A DNA stretch of 6,889 nucleotides. Origin: Thermodesulfobacterium sp. (GTDB lineage: Bacteria > Desulfobacterota > Thermodesulfobacteria > Thermodesulfobacteriales > Thermodesulfobacteriaceae). The notes below the pieces were generated by a model, which was not told the DNA's origin, ran no database searches, and worked only from the letters and a program-made list of their open reading frames with translations. A program made the translations under genes and the position numbers. Each line of letters begins with the position of its first letter. Within the stretch, counting starts at the first letter, position 1. Positions 5,104-6,889 of this stretch are shown here, in pieces. The DNA is taken from positions 1 through 6,889 of the forward strand of contig JAGGXL010000182.1 in the NCBI GenBank assembly GCA_021163085.1, read 5' to 3'.

Positions 5104-6744
5104 TTAGCTCTGAGTTTCCAAAAAATTTTTAGCTAACTCTAAATTTCCGGGATCACCAAGCATTCTTGCTATTTCTCTTATTTTATCCTCTTCTTCTAAT
5201 TTTCTCACCCTCGTCTTGGTTTCATCTCCTTTTATTTCCTTTTCAACTGCAAAATGTGTATCAGAAAGAACCGCAATTTGAGGAAGATGAGTAATACAGA
5301 TAATTTGATAATTTTGAGAAAGATCTTTCAGTTTTTTTGCAACTTTTTTTGCTGTAGTTCCCCCAATTCCTGCATCTACTTCATCAAAGATCAAAGTCCC
5401 TGCTTCTATTTTTTCTTTTAAAAGTGATTTATAGGCAAGAAAAATGCGAGAGAGCTCACCACCAGAAACTACTTTACTGAGTGGTTTTAAAGGAACTCCT
5501 GGATTGGAAGAAAAAAGAAACCTTATATCATCCAAACCTGCAGAAGTAAAATTTTCAACTCTTGGTTCCTTGGTTAACAGTTCTATTTTAAAATCTGCTT
5601 TTTCCATACCCAACTCTCTCAGTTCTTTTATTAAAAGATTTTGTAATTTAGGAATCCCTTTCAACCTTTCCTCACTCAATTTTAAAGCTGAGGCTATTAA
5701 TTTTTCTCTAAGCTCTTTTTCTTCTTTTAACAACTTCTCATAACTTTCTTCTCCTGTTTCTAACAGATTCACCTCTTCTTTTAATTCTTTCAGCAAGTTT
5801 ATTAATCCTTGAGTGTCTGTTTTATATTTCCTCTTGAGTTTATCATATAAAGAAAGTCTTTCCTCTATATCATTTAATGCTGCATCATCTTCAGGTAAAC
5901 GGCCTGAATAATCCATTATATCTCTTGAAATTTCTTTAAGATCATAGTAGATAGAGTAAACTTTGGAAAAATGATTTTTAAATTTGTGTTCCACTTTACT
6001 CAAACTTTCAAAAGCAGAGACAATCTGAAAAATAAAATTTTCAACCTCTTCAAAATTAGCCAGAATAAACTGAGTTTTTTCTTTTAAAAGAGACAAATTT
6101 TTGAGTCTTTCCCTTTCCTTTAAAAGGTTTTCTTCCTCCTCTGGATCGGGGTTCAGTTCTTCAAGTTCTTTAATCTGGAAAAGCAAAAAATCTTTTTTAA
6201 GTTGAAAATCCCTCATCTTTTCTTCAAGTATTTTTATCTGAGATAAGAGATTTTTGTACCTGTAAAATAAATCTTGATATTCTTTGAGATAGGAAGTTAT
6301 TCCAAGAAAGTGATCCAAAAATTCAAGCTGTTTTTCTGGAGACAAAAGAGTATAAAACTCGTGTTGACTCGTGAGAAGAATTAGATCTTTGGTAAACTTA
6401 GAAAGTTCTGTAAGTGTTGCAAGAGAACCATTTATATAAACTCTCTGTCTATTAGGAGAAAGTATCCTTCTAATGTGTATCTCCTCTTGAGGAGGATATC
6501 CTGATTCTTCCAATTTTTTTGAGAGTTTTTCACCACCCCATATAATTGCTTCGATTTCTCCCTCTTTTGCACCGGGTCTTAGATAATTGATTCCTCCCTT
6601 TTCTCCCAGAAGAAGTTTAACAGCTTTTACCAAAAGAGACTTTCCAGCACCTGTCTCTCCAGTAAAAACTACAAACCCTTTATCCAGATCCAGATGAGCA
6701 TCCTCTATAAGAACAAGGTTGTTAATTCTTAATTCCAGAAGCAC
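5104..6744 (-). CDS. recN: DNA repair protein RecN (SMC-like ATPase)
   Basis: RecN is a cohesin-like ATPase that gathers broken DNA ends for RecA-dependent double-strand break repair. The 546 residues (E. coli RecN has about 553) open with LLELRINNLVLIEDAHL and the Walker A GETGAGKS (29-36). RQRVYINGSLAT (100-110) and the Q-loop region LLTSQHEFYTLLSP (123-136) follow; the usual HGQH reads TSQH. Residues about 150-370 are a coiled coil rich in Leu, Lys and Glu. The C-terminal head has VSGGELSR (426-433), Walker B LIFDEVDAGIGG (451-462) and ITHLPQIA (484-491) with His486. All catalytic motifs are intact. The start codon is GTG (6744-6742), chosen because RecN proteins begin with this MLLEL motif. 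No Shine-Dalgarno precedes it, and a -10-like box ends 7 bases upstream, so the mRNA may be leaderless. It heads the four-gene leftward run. No LexA-like box is recognised. Confidence 0.95.
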   Translation of the reverse strand: MLLELRINNLVLIEDAHLDLDKGFVVFTGETGAGKSLLVKAVKLLLGEKGGINYLRPGAKEGEIEAIIWGGEKLSKKLEESGYPPQEEIHIRRILSPNRQRVYINGSLATLTELSKFTKDLILLTSQHEFYTLLSPEKQLEFLDHFLGITSYLKEYQDLFYRYKNLLSQIKILEEKMRDFQLKKDFLLFQIKELEELNPDPEEEENLLKERERLKNLSLLKEKTQFILANFEEVENFIFQIVSAFESLSKVEHKFKNHFSKVYSIYYDLKEISRDIMDYSGRLPEDDAALNDIEERLSLYDKLKRKYKTDTQGLINLLKELKEEVNLLETGEESYEKLLKEEKELREKLIASALKLSEERLKGIPKLQNLLIKELRELGMEKADFKIELLTKEPRVENFTSAGLDDIRFLFSSNPGVPLKPLSKVVSGGELSRIFLAYKSLLKEKIEAGTLIFDEVDAGIGGTTAKKVAKKLKDLSQNYQIICITHLPQIAVLSDTHFAVEKEIKGDETKTRVRKLEEEDKIREIARMLGDPGNLELAKNFLETQS

Positions 6745-6751
6745 AAAATTT

Positions 6752-6779
6752 ATTTTAAAAACTTTACCAAATTTTTCAA
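6752..6779 (-). promoter_or_regulatory. Candidate promoter of the recN operon
   Basis: On the - strand, TTGAAA (6779-6774) is 16 bases from TAAAAT (6757-6752). Each box matches the consensus at 5 of 6 positions. The -10 ends 7 bases before the GTG of recN, so transcription would start at or just before the first codon. The setting is extremely AT-rich, so a chance match is possible. Confidence 0.45.
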
Positions 6780-6805
6780 CAATTAAAAAATCTCACTTGT
6801 ATAAT
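6776..6805 (+). promoter_or_regulatory. Candidate promoter for the rightward gene
   Basis: A perfect TATAAT (6800-6805) is preceded at 18 bases by TCAACA (6776-6781), a 4 of 6 match to the -35 consensus. Transcription would start near 6812 and run into the open frame at 6854. The -35 overlaps that of the candidate leftward recN promoter, so the two would be back to back and compete for polymerase. Confidence 0.5.
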
Positions 6806-6820
6806 TTATCAAAAGATAAA
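6805..6820. repeat. Short inverted repeat in the divergent promoter region
   Basis: TTTATC (6805-6810), AAAA, GATAAA (6815-6820) is a perfect 6-bp inverted repeat with a 4-base gap. It spans the expected transcription start of the rightward promoter. It could be an operator half-site pair or only a product of AT-rich composition. No T-run follows on the + strand, so it is not a terminator. Confidence 0.3.
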
Positions 6821-6853
6821 AAATAAAAAAGTTAAAAAAAGAAGGTAAGAGGT

Positions 6854-6889
6854 ATGTGGTGGGGGAAGCAGGTTCGCACTTGGTTTTAC
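6854..6889 (+). CDS. Start of an unidentified rightward gene, cut by window edge
   Basis: The ATG at 6854 opens 12 codons reading MWWGKQVRTWFY, with no stop before the window ends. GAAGGT (6841-6846) lies 7 bases upstream as a possible Shine-Dalgarno, and a TATAAT promoter stands about 50 bases upstream. The segment is richer in G and C than the leader before it, as expected at the step from an intergenic region to a gene. Basic residues followed by aromatic ones could be the start of a membrane anchor or signal sequence, but 12 residues are too few to name a product. Confidence 0.4.
   Translation, partial: MWWGKQVRTWFY

Larger units (their letters stand above)
1993..6744 (-). other. Predicted operon recN / PP-loop / SAM hydrolase / mpl
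   Basis: Four genes on one strand are joined by gaps of 1 base and 3 bases and by one 4-base ATGA overlap. There is no room between them for a promoter or terminator, so one transcript from upstream of recN is expected. The two middle starts lack a good Shine-Dalgarno, which suggests translational coupling. No hairpin with a T-run follows mpl, so some transcripts may run on into thi4, which also has its own promoter. Confidence 0.8.

Noticed and set aside
5444..5743. 99-residue open frame on the + strand
   Set aside because: It is antisense to recN and its Ser/Phe-rich product reflects the Leu/Lys/Glu codons of the coiled coil and head domain.
6745..6853. LexA-type SOS box upstream of recN
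   Set aside because: No CTGT-N8-ACAG or GAAC-N4-GTTC pattern is present in the intergenic region.
6851..6889. tRNA or other RNA gene at the right edge (GGTTCG resembles a T-loop)
   Set aside because: The bases flanking TTCGCAC do not pair into a T-stem, and the segment reads as an open frame with start signals.

Overview
The window is AT-rich, gene-dense bacterial DNA whose proteins are rich in Lys, Glu and Ile. UvrC and RecN point to Bacteria. An Mpl-type ligase implies meso-diaminopimelate peptidoglycan of the Gram-negative kind. A Thi4 thiazole synthase with His at the usual sulfur-donor Cys position suggests an anaerobe living with sulfide. Together with the Lys/Glu-rich composition this suggests a thermophilic, sulfur-metabolising anaerobe. 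A low-GC member of Thermodesulfobacteriota is my best guess, but that is inference and no marker gene here settles it.

Layout from left to right. (1) Positions 3-1166, + strand: the C-terminal two thirds of uvrC (nucleotide excision repair), truncated by the left edge, with a likely terminator hairpin over its stop codon. (2) 1155-1919, - strand: thi4 (thiamine thiazole synthesis), overlapping the end of uvrC tail to tail and having its own promoter and Shine-Dalgarno. (3) 1993-6744, - strand: a tight four-gene run transcribed leftward in the order recN, a ThiI/MnmA-like PP-loop sulfurtransferase, a DUF62 SAM hydrolase, and mpl. Junctions are +1 base, a 4-base ATGA overlap, and +3 bases. (4) 6745-6853: a very AT-rich intergenic region with candidate back-to-back promoters, one for recN and one for a rightward gene of which only 12 codons are visible at the right edge.

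The four-gene run mixes recombinational repair (RecN), predicted tRNA thiolation (PP-loop), SAM cleavage (DUF62) and cell-wall recycling (Mpl). No single pathway joins them, so it may be a housekeeping operon. A sulfur theme does run through three neighbouring genes: PP-loop thiolation, SAM to adenosine plus methionine, and sulfide-dependent thiazole synthesis. I see no mobile element, CRISPR array, tRNA or rRNA, and no clear sign of a new defence system. The points most worth following up are the PP-loop enzyme with an altered ATP loop, the possible leaderless recN in a shared-promoter region, and the His-type Thi4 expressed from a short leader without a TPP riboswitch.
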